From: Methylobacterium sp.
GTDB lineage: Bacteria; Pseudomonadota; Alphaproteobacteria; Rhizobiales; Beijerinckiaceae
Reading direction: 5' to 3'
NCBI RefSeq assembly: GCF_019745455.1
Contig: NZ_JAIETD010000134.1
Coordinates: 1 to 38,382, forward strand
Length of the DNA stretch: 38,382 bases
Of the stretch, positions 1 through 9,137 are shown in pieces. The position numbers were made by a program, and so were the translations under genes. The notes under the pieces are model-generated. The model ran no database searches and was not told the origin of the DNA. It saw only the letters and a list, made by a program, of their open reading frames with translations. Each line of letters begins with the position of its first letter. Within the stretch, counting starts at the first letter, position 1.

Positions 1-69
1 GATTATGCCGAGTAGTTTACGCAACTTCTCAGTCCAATCTGCGTGTCGGTGACTCTGCTCGGCATAATC
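1..69. repeat. Terminal segment of an unidentified mobile element, 12-bp inverted repeat
   Basis: The first 12 bases (GATTATGCCGAG) are repeated as a perfect inverted copy at 58-69 (CTCGGCATAATC), with 45 bases between. In-frame homology of the neighbouring ParB-like gene begins only at about 85, so this segment looks like the end of an element that inserted into, or recombined with, that gene. Paired inverted motifs at an element end are known for tyrosine-recombinase elements (for example recombinase-in-trio elements), but no recombinase gene is visible, so the type is a guess. The rest of the element would lie before base 1. Confidence 0.5.
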
Positions 70-84
70 TCGTGCTCCACATAA

Positions 85-1629
85 CAGGTCTGGGAGGCGC
101 TCACGCGCTCGCCCTACAAGGAACCGTACCAGGTCCGCCGCATGCTGACCGAAGGTGCGGTGCGCGCCTCCGATCGCCGCGCCCAGTTCGTCGGGATTGC
201 GGCGTATGAGGAGGCCGGCGGCGTGGTGCTGCGCGACCTCTTCCAGCACGACGACGGCGGCTGGCTACAGGATCCGGCGCTCCTCGATCGGCTGGCGATC
301 GAGAAGCTCCAGACGGAAGCCCAGACCATCGCCGGCGAGGGCTGGAAGTGGATCGAGGTCGCGACCGACTTCCCCTATGGCCACAGCTCCGGGCTGCGGC
401 GGCTGCGGACCACCGGTCCGGTCCTCTCCGACGAGGAACAGGCGACCTATGACGCGCTCCAGCAGGAGTATGGGGCGCTCGAAGAGCAGTGGGCCGACTC
501 GCCCGACGATCTGCCGGACGAGGTTGATCAGCGCTTCGGTGAGATCGAGGCGGCGCTCGACGCCTTCCACAACCGTCCGCCGAGCTTCGAGCCCACTGAC
601 GTGGCGCGCGCCGGCGCGTTCGTCAGCATCGATAGCGCCGGCAATCTGAAGGTCGAGCGCGGCTTCGTGCGGCCCGAGGATGAGGCGCCGATCGAGCCTG
701 AGACTCCGGCGGGCGGCGCCGACGACGAGGCGAGCGTTGCGTCCGGGGCCGACGCTGGCACGCCGCCCCCCGTGCAGCGCGCCGTGATCACGATCGGCGG
801 CGCGAGCGAGCCCGAGCCGGCCGAGGAGGACGAGGGTCTGAAGCCCTTGCCGGAGCGGCTGATGATGGAACTCACCGCCCATCGCACCCTGGCGCTGCGG
901 GATGCGCTCGCCAACGACCCGCACGTCGCGCTCACCGCGCTTCTGCACAAGCTCGTTAGCGATGCCTTCGTGCGCACCTCGACCGCCGGCGGGTGCCTGG
1001 AGGTCTCGGTCCGGCATGTGTTCTTCCAGGCGCAGGCCGCCGACCTGAAGGACAGCGGGTCCGCTCAGTCGGTCGACGAGCGGCAGAAGGCCTGGACGGC
1101 GGACATGCCGGTCGGCGACGACCAGGCGCTGTGGGACTGGCTCGACACGCTCGACCAGGCGAGCCGGCTCGCACTGCTGGCGCACTGCGTTTCTTATGGC
1201 GTCAACGCGCTCTTCGAGAAGGTCGACCGCTACGGCGGCGCGGGCCTGTCGCAGCACGGGCTGGAGCGTCGCATGGCCCAGGCCGACCGGCTCGCTCGCG
1301 CGGTCAACCTCGACATGGCCGAGGCCGGCTGGCGGCCAACCGTCGAGAACTATCTCGGCCGCGTTACAAAGGGCCGGATCTTGGAGGCCGTGCGCGAGGC
1401 CAAAGGCGAGCAGGCGGCGCAACTCATCGACCATCTCAAGAAGGGCGACATGGCGAAGGAGGCCGAACGGCTCCTGGCCGACAGCGGCTGGGTGCCCGAG
1501 CCGCTCCGGGTCTCCGGCGCCGAAACCGTTCCGGGCGAGGTCGAGGCGCTGCCCGAGTTCCTCGCAGGCGACGAGGAGTCGGCCGAAGCCGAGCTCGATC
1601 CCGAGCCGCTCGCGGTTGCGGCTGAGTGA
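85..1629 (+). pseudogene. ParB/RepB-like plasmid partition protein, 5'-truncated
   Basis: The protein matches the central and C-terminal part of the long (about 650-700 aa) ParB-like proteins of alphaproteobacterial plasmids. These carry an N-terminal ParB nuclease-type domain that binds centromere-like sites, and then a long acidic tail. The open frame starts after a TAA at 82-84. Codons from 85 onward already read like the family interior (YKEPYQVRRMLTEGAVRASD), and the first ATG (142) lies inside this conserved block, so the N-terminal ParB domain is missing. The tail has an acidic, Pro/Ala-rich linker around 660-840 and a helical C-terminal part. The junction coincides with the inverted-repeat segment at 1-69. 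A 495-aa product could still be made from 142, but partition function is unlikely. The truncation call rests on remembered family sequence, not on an alignment. Confidence 0.7.
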
Positions 1630-1644
1630 TCGGATGAGCCGACC

Positions 1645-1678
1645 AGGGCTCGGCGCTTCGCGCCGGGCCCTTTCTTCA
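1645..1678 (+). terminator. Rho-independent terminator after the ParB-like gene
   Basis: AGGGCTCGGCGC (1645-1656) pairs with GCGCCGGGCCCT (1660-1671) around a three-base TTC loop, with one G-T wobble, and is followed by TTTCTTC. It lies 16 bases after the ParB-like stop and before the next gene, so it probably separates the two transcription units. Confidence 0.65.
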
Positions 1679-1781
1679 TGGGCGCCGAAGGAGAGGGAGA
1701 GGTCCGCCGGGACGAGGCGGCCGGGCGGGGTCGAGAGAGCGCGCCGTCTGGCTCTCGTCCCCGCTCTCGGAAGGTCCTCCG

Positions 1782-4700
1782 ATGCTCCAGCCGTCCCTCG
1801 TCCAGCCTGCGTCCGTTTCGCCTCCGTCTTCCGCCCCGGCCTTGCTCGCCGCCGCGCACGCGCTTCTGCCCTCGCTCGTCCAGGGCGTCGCCATCGATGC
1901 CCGGAGGCTGCGGGACGCGCTCACCACCGCCTTCGGCGGCTCCGACGCGGAGGGAGCGTGGAGCTGGAAGGACGCCTATGAAGCCTGCGAAGTCGCCCAG
2001 CTCCTGTTCCTGCGCCGGTTCGGGCCGGCGATGCGCGCGAGGCCCGCGGCGTCGCAGCTCGTCATGCTGTCGAAGGTTGCCGGCCTCTTGCCGACGCATA
2101 CGCGCCGCTCCGAGGAGAGCCAGGCGCTGCAGCAGTTCTCGACGCCCTTGCCGCTCGCTTTGGCTGCGGCGCAGGCGGCCGCGATCACGCCGGCCGACGT
2201 CGTGCTCGAGCCGTCGGCCGGCACGGGCCTTCTCGCCATCTTCGCTGAGCTCGCAGGCGCTACGCTGGCGCTGAACGAGCTCGGGGCGACCCGCGCCGAT
2301 CTCCTCGGGATCGTCTTTCCAGGCGTTCCCGTGTCACGTCACGACGCGGCGCATATCCACGACCTGCTCGACGAGGCTGTCCACCCCACCGTCGTGCTGA
2401 TGAACCCGCCCTTCTCGGCGGGAGCGCATGTTGACGGTCGTATAGCCAACGCCGCGCTCCGCCATGTCGGCTCCGCGCTCGCGCGGCTTGCCGAAGGCGG
2501 ACGCCTGGTGGCCATCACCGGCGCGAACCTCTCCCCCGAGAACCCAGCCTGGCGCGACGCCTTCGTGCGTCTGCAGGCGCGCGGCACCGTCCGCTTCACG
2601 GCGGCGATCGATGGCCGCCTCTATGCCCGCCACGGCACCACGACCGAGACCCGGCTGACCGTTATCGACCGCGTGCCCGCGGCCGACCCGACCGCCTTTG
2701 CTCCATCGGTCGGACTCGCGCCCGACGTCGCCACGCTGCTCACCTGGGTCGCGGAGCATGTGCCGCCGCGCGCGCCCGTAGCCCCGAACCGCCCAGGCGC
2801 ACTCCCGTCCTTACGAAGGGCCGCTTCTCCGGCATTCCGTGCGAAGCCCGGTTCGGCTCGCGCCCTCACTCCGATTGCGGCCGAGGCGCAGGAGCTCGCT
2901 TACGAGACCCGCGAATGGGCACCCGCCGAGGGCCGCCCCATCAGCGAAGCGCTCTACGAGCCCTACACCCTGCAGTCGATCGAGGTCCCCGGCGCGGCGG
3001 CCCATCCAACGCCGTTGGTCCAATCGGCGGCGATGGCCTCAGTCGCCGCGCCCAAGCCCAGATACCGACCGCACCTTCCGCCCGGGCTCGTGGCGGCCGG
3101 GCTCCTGTCGGATGCGCAGCTCGAGACCGTGATCTATGCCGGCGAGACCCATTCCGGTCATCTCGCCGGCTCGTGGATGGTCGATGAGACCTTCGACCAG
3201 GTCTCGGCCGCGGCGGACGATGCCGAGAAGGCCGTCCGCTTCCGGCGCGGGTTCATGCTCGGCGACGGCACCGGCGCAGGCAAGGGCCGCCAGGTCGCCG
3301 GCATCATCCTCGACAATTGGCTCAAGGGCCGCCGACGCGCGGTCTGGATCTCGAGATCCGACACGTTGATCGAGGACGCCCAGCGCGACTGGTCGGCGCT
3401 CGGCCAGGAGCGCCTGCTCATCCAGCCGCTCTCCCGGTTCCGCCAGGGCGCGCCGATCCGGCTCGATGAGGCCATCCTGTTCACGACCTACGCCACGCTT
3501 CGCTCGGACGCCCGCGAGGAACGCTGCTCGCGGCTCCAGCAGATCCTGGACTGGCTCGGCCACGACTTCGACGGAGTGATCGTTTTCGACGAGAGCCACG
3601 CCATGCAGAACGCCGCCGGCTCCAAGGGCGAGCGCGGCGACACCGCCCCCTCGCAGCAGGGCAAGGCGGGACTGCGCCTGCAGCACGCGCTCCCCGACGC
3701 GCGCGTGCTCTACGTCTCGGCGACCGGCGCGACCACCGTGCACAACCTCGCCTACGCGCAGCGGCTCGGGCTCTGGGGCGGCGAGGACTTCCCGTTCGCG
3801 ACGCGCGCCGAGTTCGTGCAGGCGATCGAGGCTGGCGGCGTCGCCGCCATGGAGGTGCTCGCCCGCGACCTGAAGAGCCTCGGCCTCTACACCGCCCGCT
3901 CGCTCTCCTACGAAGGAGTCGAATACGAGCTCGTCGAGCACGAGCTCACCCCCGAGCAGACCCGCATCTACGATGCCTATGCCGGGGCGTTCGAGGTCAT
4001 CCACAACAATCTCTCCGCCGCGATGGAGGCGGCGAACATCACCGGCGCCGAAGGGACGCTGAACCGGCAGGCGAAATCGGCGGCGCGCTCGGCGTTCGAG
4101 TCAGCGAAGCAACGCTTCTTCAATCACCTCATCACGGCGATGAAGACGCCGACGCTAATCCGGAGCGTGGAGCAGGACCTCGCGGCCGGCCACGCCTGCG
4201 TCGTCCAGATCGTCTCGACAGGCGAGGCGCTGACGGAGCGTCGCCTGGCCGAAATCCCGACCGAGGAGTGGGGCGATGTCTCCGTCGACATCACGCCCAG
4301 GGAAAATGTCCTCGACTACCTCGCACACTCCTTTCCGACCCAGCTCTTCGAGGAGTTCACGGACGGCGAGGGCAACCTCTCGTCCCGGCCTGTCTTCCGC
4401 GATGGCCACCCGGTCCAGTGCCGCGAGGCCGTCGAGCGCCGCGACCGCATGATCGAGCGCCTCGCAGCGCTGCCGCCGGTCCAGGGCGCGCTCGACCAGA
4501 TCGTGCAGCGGTTCGGAACCGAGCACGTGGCCGAGGTGACGGGGCGCTCGCGCCGGATCGTCCGCAAGCTCGGCTCCGACGGCGAGGTGCGGCTTGCCGT
4601 CGAGAGCCGCGCGGGGTCGGCCAACCTCGCCGAGACCTCCGCCTTCCAGGATGGCGACAAGCGCATCCTGGTGTTCAGCGACGCGGGCGGGACTGGACGC

Positions 4701-6101
4701 AGCTACCACGCCGACCTCGGCGCGAGAAACCAGCGACTGCGGGTCCACTACCTGCTCGAGGCGGGATGGAAGGCCGACGCCGCGATCCAGGGCCTCGGGC
4801 GCACCAACCGCACCAACCAGGCCCAGCCGCCGCTGTTTCGGCCGATCGCCACCGACGTGAAGGCCGAGAAGCGGTTCCTCAGCACGATCGCTCGTCGCCT
4901 TGATACGCTCGGCGCCATCACCCGTGGCCAGCGCCAGACCGGCGGACAGGGCCTGTTCCGCGCCGACGACAATCTGGAGAGCGTCTATGCGCGGGCGGCG
5001 CTGCGCCAGCTCTACGTCCTGCTCTATGGCGGCAAGGTGGACGGCTGCTCGTTGCAGCGCTTCGAGCAGACGACGGGGCTCTCGCTCACCGACCGGGACG
5101 GCTCGCTCAAGGAGGAACTGCCGCCGATCACACAGTTCCTGAACCGGCTGCTCGCGCTCTCCATCGGCCTCCAGAACACCCTCTTCGAGGTGTTCGAGGG
5201 TCTGCTGCGCGCCAAGATCGAGGGCGCGATCGCGTCGGGCACCTACGACCGCGGCGTCGAGACGATCACCGCCGAGAGCCTCGTCGTCACCGAGCGGCGC
5301 ACGATCTACACGCACCCGGGCACGGGGGCCGAGACGATCGCCCTCACCGTCACGCGGCGCGATCGAAACGAGCCTCTCACCTTGGTCGAAGCCCTGGAGG
5401 CTGCGCGCGAGCGCGGCGGGCGGCTTCTCGTCAACGCGAAGTCGCACCGCGCCGCCGTGCTGGTCCCGGCCCCCAGCGTCGTGCTGGACGACGGCGAAGT
5501 GGAGCGGCGCGTCCGGCTGATCCGGCCCATGGAGCGCACCTCAATGGCAATCGCCATGCTGGATGCGACCGCCTGGCAGGAGTCGGATGGCGCGTCGTTC
5601 GCTCGGGCCTGGGAAGCCGAGCTTTCCGAGCTGCCCGCCTTCACCGAGAGCACGCTGTTCGTCGTGACCGGGTTGCTCCTGCCGATCTGGCGGCGGCTGC
5701 CGGACGAGGGCTGCCGCGTCTACCGGCTTCAGACCGATGATGGCGAGCGGATCATCGGCCGCCAGGTCTCGCCGGCGTGGGTGGCGCAGGCGGTCGGGGA
5801 GGAATCCCCAGCGCTCGCAGTTGGCGACGCGTGGGTGGCCGTGTTCGAGAAGGGAGGAGTCCTGCACCTCGCCGAGGGTCTGACCATCCGCCGCGCCACC
5901 GTGATGGGCGCCCGGCGCGTCGAGCTCGCCGGCTTCACCGACGGCATGGTCGAGCGGCTGAAGGCGATGGGGCTCGTCTCTGAGATCATCGCCTGGAAGC
6001 TCCGGCTCTTCGTGCCGACGGGCCCGAGCGGCCCGATGATCCTCGGAAAACTCCTCGACCGTCGCCCCTTGGCGCGGGTCGCCGACCGTGCCGCGGCCTG
6101 A
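1782..6101 (+). CDS. Strawberry-notch-type helicase fused to an adenine methyltransferase-like domain
   Basis: A 1439-aa cytoplasmic protein of the strawberry-notch-like family carried by large alphaproteobacterial plasmids. The N-terminal third holds an N6-adenine methyltransferase-like fold: SAM motif EPSAGTG at residues 143-149 and catalytic NPPF at 208-211. The middle is a superfamily 2 helicase core: Walker A GDGTGAGKGR at 494-503 and Walker B DESH at 603-606. An arginine-rich motif VI (GLGRTNRTNQ) lies at 1004-1013. Both enzymatic halves look intact. The substrate is unknown; a role in plasmid DNA maintenance, modification or anti-defence is inferred from the constant association of such genes with ParB, Toprim and DUF2493 genes, which flank it here. 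The ATG at 1782 follows a long GC-rich leader after the terminator. The next gene starts 12 bases after the stop, so the two are probably co-transcribed. Confidence 0.9.
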   Translation: MLQPSLVQPASVSPPSSAPALLAAAHALLPSLVQGVAIDARRLRDALTTAFGGSDAEGAWSWKDAYEACEVAQLLFLRRFGPAMRARPAASQLVMLSKVAGLLPTHTRRSEESQALQQFSTPLPLALAAAQAAAITPADVVLEPSAGTGLLAIFAELAGATLALNELGATRADLLGIVFPGVPVSRHDAAHIHDLLDEAVHPTVVLMNPPFSAGAHVDGRIANAALRHVGSALARLAEGGRLVAITGANLSPENPAWRDAFVRLQARGTVRFTAAIDGRLYARHGTTTETRLTVIDRVPAADPTAFAPSVGLAPDVATLLTWVAEHVPPRAPVAPNRPGALPSLRRAASPAFRAKPGSARALTPIAAEAQELAYETREWAPAEGRPISEALYEPYTLQSIEVPGAAAHPTPLVQSAAMASVAAPKPRYRPHLPPGLVAAGLLSDAQLETVIYAGETHSGHLAGSWMVDETFDQVSAAADDAEKAVRFRRGFMLGDGTGAGKGRQVAGIILDNWLKGRRRAVWISRSDTLIEDAQRDWSALGQERLLIQPLSRFRQGAPIRLDEAILFTTYATLRSDAREERCSRLQQILDWLGHDFDGVIVFDESHAMQNAAGSKGERGDTAPSQQGKAGLRLQHALPDARVLYVSATGATTVHNLAYAQRLGLWGGEDFPFATRAEFVQAIEAGGVAAMEVLARDLKSLGLYTARSLSYEGVEYELVEHELTPEQTRIYDAYAGAFEVIHNNLSAAMEAANITGAEGTLNRQAKSAARSAFESAKQRFFNHLITAMKTPTLIRSVEQDLAAGHACVVQIVSTGEALTERRLAEIPTEEWGDVSVDITPRENVLDYLAHSFPTQLFEEFTDGEGNLSSRPVFRDGHPVQCREAVERRDRMIERLAALPPVQGALDQIVQRFGTEHVAEVTGRSRRIVRKLGSDGEVRLAVESRAGSANLAETSAFQDGDKRILVFSDAGGTGRSYHADLGARNQRLRVHYLLEAGWKADAAIQGLGRTNRTNQAQPPLFRPIATDVKAEKRFLSTIARRLDTLGAITRGQRQTGGQGLFRADDNLESVYARAALRQLYVLLYGGKVDGCSLQRFEQTTGLSLTDRDGSLKEELPPITQFLNRLLALSIGLQNTLFEVFEGLLRAKIEGAIASGTYDRGVETITAESLVVTERRTIYTHPGTGAETIALTVTRRDRNEPLTLVEALEAARERGGRLLVNAKSHRAAVLVPAPSVVLDDGEVERRVRLIRPMERTSMAIAMLDATAWQESDGASFARAWEAELSELPAFTESTLFVVTGLLLPIWRRLPDEGCRVYRLQTDDGERIIGRQVSPAWVAQAVGEESPALAVGDAWVAVFEKGGVLHLAEGLTIRRATVMGARRVELAGFTDGMVERLKAMGLVSEIIAWKLRLFVPTGPSGPMILGKLLDRRPLARVADRAAA

Positions 6102-6113
6102 GGGAGCCATGCC

Positions 6114-7157
6114 ATGTCGGGCCAGGCTTCCGCACTGGCGCACCGCCTCGCGCGCGAGGCCGAGGCGGTGTGCCGTCATTACCTCTCCAATGGACGACGC
6201 CAGGGCCGCTACTGGACGGTAGGCGACGTCCGCAACGCGCCCGGCCGGTCAATGTTCGTGCGGCTGAGCGGGCCGGAATCCGGCCCCGGCGCCGCCGGGC
6301 GCTGGACCGATGCCGCCTCGGCCGAGCACGGCGACCTGCTCGACGTGATCCGCGAGAGCTGCGGGCTGGTCGACTTCCGCGAGGTCGCCGAGGAGGCGCG
6401 ACGCTTCCTCGCGCTGCCCCGCGCCGAACCGAGGGCTCCGCCAAGACCGCCCGCGCCGCAGGGCTCGCCCGAAGCGGCGCGTCGCCTCTGGGCCATCACG
6501 AAGCCGCTCGCCGGCACCTTGGCCGAGGCGTATCTGCGCAACCGCGGCATTGCGGATTTGCGGAACTGCGGATCGCTCCGTTTCCACCCGCGCTGCTACT
6601 ACCGCGGCGATGAGGAAGACCCTCGTGACCGGGTGCGGGACGCCTGGCCGGCGTTGATCGCATCCGTCCGAGACCTCGGCGGCAAGCTCACCGGCGTCCA
6701 CCGCACCTGGCTCAATCCCTCTGGCAAGGACAAGGCGCCCGTGTCGAACCCGCGACGCGCCATGGGCCATCTTCTGGGCAATGGCGTCCGGTTCGGGGTG
6801 GCGGACGAGGTCATGGCGGCCGGCGAAGGCATCGAGACGATGCTGTCGCTCCGGCAGGTCATGCCCACACTGCCGATGACCGCCGCGCTCTCGGCCAACC
6901 ACCTGGCCGCCCTGGAGCTGCCGCCGACGCTGCGCCGCCTCTACCTCGCCCGCGACGACGATCCCGCTGGACGGGGCGCAGTGGAGACGCTGGCCACCCG
7001 CGCCCGCGAGGCCGGGATCGAGGCGATCACGCTCGACTCGGCGCTCGGCGACTTCAACGAGGATCTCCGCAAGCTCGGACGCAGTGCTCTGGCGGCCGGG
7101 TTGCGGGTGCAGCTCGCCCCGGAGGACGTGGCGCAGTTTCTGGTGCTGGAGGGATGA
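6114..7157 (+). CDS. Toprim-domain plasmid primase-like protein
   Basis: A 347-aa protein. The N-terminal half has a primase-like region with conserved Trp, Gly and Asp residues around WTVGDVRN and the GDLLDVIRES segment (73-82). The C-terminal half is a Toprim domain: catalytic glutamate in GEGIET (E238) and the DxD acidic patch in LARDDDPAG (D281-D283), followed by a terminal acidic motif. Proteins of this kind occur on conjugative plasmids of Alphaproteobacteria and are thought to prime or process plasmid DNA. There is no zinc-finger CxxC set, so it differs from DnaG. It begins 12 bases after the helicase stop with a purine-rich upstream stretch (GAGGGAGCC), so the two form an operon. The family assignment is firm, the precise activity is inferred. 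Confidence 0.85.
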   Translation: MSGQASALAHRLAREAEAVCRHYLSNGRRQGRYWTVGDVRNAPGRSMFVRLSGPESGPGAAGRWTDAASAEHGDLLDVIRESCGLVDFREVAEEARRFLALPRAEPRAPPRPPAPQGSPEAARRLWAITKPLAGTLAEAYLRNRGIADLRNCGSLRFHPRCYYRGDEEDPRDRVRDAWPALIASVRDLGGKLTGVHRTWLNPSGKDKAPVSNPRRAMGHLLGNGVRFGVADEVMAAGEGIETMLSLRQVMPTLPMTAALSANHLAALELPPTLRRLYLARDDDPAGRGAVETLATRAREAGIEAITLDSALGDFNEDLRKLGRSALAAGLRVQLAPEDVAQFLVLEG

Positions 7158-7477
7158 GGCCCGGATGAGGGATGACGGCTCGCGCCGGCCGGATCGGTCG
7201 GCGGAACGCCGCCGGGCGTGAGAGCCGCGCCTTCGGCCTTCCGAGAGGGGCGATCGGACCGGAGCCGTCCCGGTCCGGCAACGGCTGCGGCCGACTCTTT
7301 TCCGCCGGCCCGCGAGCGGGCCTTTGCATCGCGAAGCAAAAGAGCCGGCCTTCGCCGTCCTCCGCTTGCGCTTCGGCCGCTCGGGCTTCGCCCGGCGGTG
7401 CAGGCCCGGTCCGTCCCCGCTCTTCGTCGCCCAGGAAGGCCGCGAGAGGCGCGGCCCCGACCCGGAGGCGAACCGCC
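7158..7477 (+). other. Structured GC-rich leader between the Toprim and DUF2493 genes
   Basis: This 320-base gap is open in the frame of the next gene from ATG 7172, but the resulting 102 residues are Arg/Ala/Pro/Ser-rich and look non-coding. It contains nested inverted repeats: GGCCCGC (7307-7313) with GCGGGCC (7316-7322), and CTCTTTT (7295-7301) with AAAAGAG (7338-7344) enclosing it. It may be an attenuator or mRNA-structure element; no function can be shown. Confidence 0.4.
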
Positions 7478-8407
7478 GTGACGACCGATCCCGACCACAA
7501 GCTCACGACCGAATCCCCGACCGCCACCATCCTCCACGAACTCCAGCTCTACGGCTTCCGCCCCTTCGAGGACGAACCCGACCCGCGGCCGCTCCCAGAC
7601 GGCCACCGCGTCACCGGCGCACTCGCCGACATCTTCGACGCCCTTATCTCGACGCTGGAGGACACGCGCCTCGAACCCGACCTCGAAGACCTGCTCTGGG
7701 GCCAGGTCAACCTGTTCCACCGCGCCGCCGAGCGGATCGAGCGCGAGCTCGACGACAACGAGCAGGCCCAGAAGCGGAGCCAGCGCGAGCAGGACGGCTC
7801 GGAGGTGAGGTCGGTCGAGCTGGAACGCCTCACGGCGGAAGGGCTGACCCTGATCGAGCGCCGCAACGCTTTCGAGCTCATGCGCGACACCGCCGCCGAC
7901 CTCTACGAGGCAAACACCCGCTCAGCCTGGCGCCCCCGCTCAGGGTCGATGGTCAATCACAAGACGCTCACGGCAGCGATGATCGACAGCCGCGACTTCA
8001 TCGCCGCCCGCAAGCGCGCCGAGACCGAGGTCATGCTTCCCGCCGGCCCCAAGGTCGCCTTCACCGGCGGGCTCGACTTCAACGACCACCGGGCGATCTG
8101 GGCCGCGCTGGACAAGGTCCACGCCAAGCACCCCGGCATGGTTCTCCTCCACGGCGGATCGCCCAAGGGCGCCGAGCGCATTGCCGCCTGCTGGGCCGAC
8201 AACCGCAAGGTCGTCCAGGTCGCCTTCAAGCCCGACTGGGCACGCCATCAGAAGGCGGCGCCGTTCAAGCGCAACGACCAGCTGCTCGAGGTCATGCCGA
8301 TCGGGGTCGTCGTTTTCCCTGGCTCGGGGATCTCCGACAACCTCGCCGACAAGGCCAGGAAGCTCGGCATCCCGCTCTTTGACTTCCGCAAGGGAGGCGG
8401 CGCGTGA
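7478..8407 (+). CDS. DUF2493 (SLOG-like Rossmann) domain protein
   Basis: A 309-aa protein. Residues from about 185 to the end form a DUF2493 domain: a strand with VAFTGGLDF, then a helix, then LLHGGSPKGAERIAACWA, the nucleotide-binding-like loop, and a C-terminal strand with VVFPGSGISDNLADKA. DUF2493 is related to the SLOG/LOG superfamily, proposed to bind nucleotide-derived ligands. The N-terminal half is helical and charged. I chose GTG 7478 because GGAGG at 7464-7468 is nine bases upstream and because the frame upstream gives low-complexity sequence; an earlier ATG at 7172 is possible but unlikely. This gene closes the plasmid backbone cluster. Its biochemical role is unknown. Confidence 0.8.
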   Translation: MTTDPDHKLTTESPTATILHELQLYGFRPFEDEPDPRPLPDGHRVTGALADIFDALISTLEDTRLEPDLEDLLWGQVNLFHRAAERIERELDDNEQAQKRSQREQDGSEVRSVELERLTAEGLTLIERRNAFELMRDTAADLYEANTRSAWRPRSGSMVNHKTLTAAMIDSRDFIAARKRAETEVMLPAGPKVAFTGGLDFNDHRAIWAALDKVHAKHPGMVLLHGGSPKGAERIAACWADNRKVVQVAFKPDWARHQKAAPFKRNDQLLEVMPIGVVVFPGSGISDNLADKARKLGIPLFDFRKGGGA

Positions 8408-8618
8408 AAGCGCCGCCCTTCCGCGACAGCCCGACAAGACCAGCATTCCCGGTGGGACCAGCATCACAGTGGTCGCGACCGATTCTCGCGAACCGCTGGC
8501 CATCGATCTGCTATCATGCCAGGAGAGCCGCCGCCGTCCGCACGCCAATTGCGTTCGCTCTTGCGTAGGAGCGGACGCGAGCTGCCATGCGAACCATACT
8601 CGAGCGACAAGCTTCCCG

Positions 8619-9137
8619 ATGGCGAAGCGACCGAAGCGCCGTCTCGTCACAGAGCGCTCCAGTGACAACGGTAAGCGGCAATTGCGTGAGCCGCTGCCCA
8701 CGACGGCGGCTCGGTGCGCTTTGGCAGCCCGAGCCTCCTATGCGGGGTCCGGCAAGCACAAGGAACAGCCGAGGGCGTTCGGCCTGGAGCCCGCCGCTTC
8801 AGATACGGATGACACGCTTTGCGACGGCCACGCCGGGTTCACGCCCGCGGATATGGCCCGCGTTCCGGCTCTGGTCGAGCGTGGCATCAGTGCTGGCCTC
8901 ATCGGTCACAATGACAAACAGGGAGACCCAACGATCATCTGGACCGTCGATGACGACGGCTGGATCTACGAGGGGCGGATCACGACCCCGACCCAGGCAA
9001 TCTACCACGGGTATCCGCTGCTTCCCTCAGACGCCTTCTCGAAGAAGGTCATCGCTCGTTATACCGAGTACGTCTATACTCCTGGAAACACCCATCTCCT
9101 TTCAAGTCTTGAGCAAGCCATGGAACGCTACTCGTGA
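8619..9137 (+). CDS. Small partner protein of the pseudo-ImmA gene, unknown function
   Basis: A 172-aa protein. The first ~45 residues are basic and probably disordered. It then has a YAGSGKHKEQPRAFG block, a TLCDGHAGFTPADM block and a C-terminal part with WIYEGRI and YHGYPL. From memory, small proteins with a GSxxHK...P block followed by an EGR...GYPL block are often encoded directly before ImmA/IrrE-like genes in bacteria; I cannot verify this by search. The stop overlaps the next gene's GTG by four bases (GTGA at 9134-9137), so translation is coupled. The start ATG 8619 lacks a clear Shine-Dalgarno motif. Likely function: inhibitor, adaptor or specificity partner of the downstream protein. 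Confidence 0.65.
   Translation: MAKRPKRRLVTERSSDNGKRQLREPLPTTAARCALAARASYAGSGKHKEQPRAFGLEPAASDTDDTLCDGHAGFTPADMARVPALVERGISAGLIGHNDKQGDPTIIWTVDDDGWIYEGRITTPTQAIYHGYPLLPSDAFSKKVIARYTEYVYTPGNTHLLSSLEQAMERYS

Noticed and set aside
265..1434. Long minus-strand open frame (389 aa) inside the ParB-like gene
   Set aside because: It lies antisense to a gene with family similarity, has no ribosome-binding site and has the Arg/Leu/Ala-rich composition expected from GC-biased codons read backward.
4155..5447. Minus-strand open frame of 430 aa
   Set aside because: Antisense to the helicase part of the strawberry-notch-type gene, whose motifs are clear; no domain visible in the reverse reading.
7172..7477. 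N-terminal extension of the DUF2493 gene from ATG 7172
   Set aside because: The extra 102 residues are low-complexity and the GTG at 7478 has a well-placed GGAGG, so the upstream stretch is treated as non-coding.
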